Shown here: one piece after another, positions 5,435-6,046 of the stretch
How positions within the stretch are numbered: position 1 is the first letter of the stretch
How the letters are laid out: every line of letters starts with the position of its first letter
DNA from: Actinomycetota bacterium
GTDB lineage: Bacteria > Actinomycetota > Thermoleophilia > Gaiellales > Gaiellaceae
Length of the DNA: 6,046 nucleotides
Direction of reading: 5' to 3'
NCBI GenBank assembly: GCA_013694685.1
Contig: JACDBY010000358.1
Coordinates: 1 to 6,046, forward strand
The notes under the pieces: generated by a model
The model's input: only the letters and a program-made list of their open reading frames with translations
Databases searched by the model: none
Told to the model about the DNA's origin: nothing
Position numbers and translations under genes: made by a program

Positions 5435-6046
5435 GCGACGAGGAGATCGACCTCAAGTCACTCCCGGACGAGGAGCTCGTCAAGCAGATGCACGACGACC
5501 TCTACGACGGGCTCGCGCCCGAGATCGTGGAGGGCACCGAGATCCTGCTCGAGCGGGGCTGGTCGGCCGAGAAGACGCTCGGCGAGGCGCTCGTCGAGGG
5601 GATGCGCATCGTCGGGATCGACTTCCGGGACGGGATCCTGTTCGTCCCCGAGGTGCTGCTCGCGGCGAACGCGATGAAGGCGGGCATGGAGCTCCTGCGA
5701 CCGCTCCTCAGCGAGTCCGACGCAGACCGGCTGGGGAAGGTCGTGATCGGCACCGTCAAGGGCGACATCCACGACATCGGCAAGAACCTGGTCGCGATGA
5801 TGCTCGAGGGCGCGGGCTTCGAGGTGATCGACCTTGGGATCAACAACCCCGTCGAGAACTACCTGGCCGCTCTCGAAGAGCACAGGCCGCAGATTCTCGG
5901 CATGTCCGCCCTCCTGACGACGACGATGCCGTACATGAAGGTCGTGATCGACGAGCTGAGCGAGCGCGGACTGCGCGACCGCTACATCGTGCTGGTCGGC
6001 GGCGCACCGCTGAACGAGGAGTTCGGCGCCGCCATCGGTGCCGATG
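5431..6046 (+). CDS. Corrinoid (B12-binding) methyltransferase protein, MtaC/MtbC/MttC family, 3' end outside window
   Basis: This protein carries a cobalamin cofactor that shuttles methyl groups from a methyltransferase bound to a methylated substrate (methanol, methylamines, betaine and relatives) to a second methyl acceptor enzyme. Of about 210-220 residues usual for the family, 205 are visible and the frame is open at the window edge. The N-terminal helical cap (about 10-92) contains the typical GMRIVGIDFRDGILFVPEVL and AANAMKAGMELL. The Rossmann-like B12 domain starts at VVIGTVKGDIHDIGKN; D112, H114 and G117 form the DxHxxG motif, with H114 the expected lower cobalt ligand. S159-A-L-L and VGGAPL (189-194) complete the B12 pocket. 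The ATG at 5431 has GAAGG at 7 nt and overlaps a mini-ORF stop. The substrate cannot be read from this subunit alone. An MttB- or MtaB-like methyltransferase would be expected downstream. Confidence 0.92.
   Translation, partial: MSDEEIDLKSLPDEELVKQMHDDLYDGLAPEIVEGTEILLERGWSAEKTLGEALVEGMRIVGIDFRDGILFVPEVLLAANAMKAGMELLRPLLSESDADRLGKVVIGTVKGDIHDIGKNLVAMMLEGAGFEVIDLGINNPVENYLAALEEHRPQILGMSALLTTTMPYMKVVIDELSERGLRDRYIVLVGGAPLNEEFGAAIGAD

Noticed and set aside
4299..5483. 394-codon - strand open frame opposite the IclR genes
   Set aside because: Antisense shadow; it spans a promoter, two gene ends and recognisable IclR domains on the + strand.
5458..5883. - strand open frames opposite the corrinoid gene
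   Set aside because: The + strand encodes the DxHxxG B12 motif and a full family fold; the reverse frames resemble nothing.

Overview
The window looks like chromosomal DNA from a high-GC actinobacterium. G or C dominates third codon positions, GTG starts are used, genes are tightly packed, and the menaquinone-type ETF dehydrogenase module is typical of that phylum. A Thermoleophilia-like lineage (Gaiellales or Solirubrobacterales) is my guess. It rests partly on the short intergenic palindromes and partly on an unverified impression that such palindromes are common there.

Left part (1-2647, + strand): the C-terminal part of etfA (electron transfer flavoprotein alpha) is followed by a 656-residue membrane protein. 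That protein has five predicted helices, two [4Fe-4S] motifs and two CCG-type cysteine domains. It matches the ETF:menaquinone oxidoreductase family (EtfD/EMO). Together they should carry electrons from flavin dehydrogenases, such as acyl-CoA or dimethylglycine-type enzymes, through ETF into the quinone pool.

Middle (2686-4035, - strand): an FAD-dependent amine-oxidase/protoporphyrinogen-oxidase-like flavoprotein, convergent with etfD. A 38-nt gap with a hairpin separates the two genes.

Right part (about 4106-6046, + strand): the remnant of an IclR-family regulator, which has lost its DNA-binding domain and has a +1 frameshift in a C run. Next come an intact IclR regulator with a readable promoter and a perfect inverted-repeat operator at its start, then a B12-binding corrinoid protein (MtaC/MtbC/MttC family) that runs off the right edge. 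The last two genes are joined by a 9-codon mini-ORF overlapping both neighbours as ATGA, with a hairpin inside it. This end looks like the start of an IclR-controlled methyltransferase operon, probably for demethylation of a methylated amine or similar compound. The partner methyltransferase would lie outside the window.

The most unusual non-coding signal is a 29-bp near-palindromic element. It occurs twice with identical sequence, each time directly upstream of a GTG start codon and in the same orientation relative to that gene (etfD and the flavoprotein gene). I see no mobile element transposase, tRNA, rRNA or CRISPR array. I do not see clear evidence for a wholly new system; the element, the mini-ORF relay and the promoter/operator are the parts worth checking.
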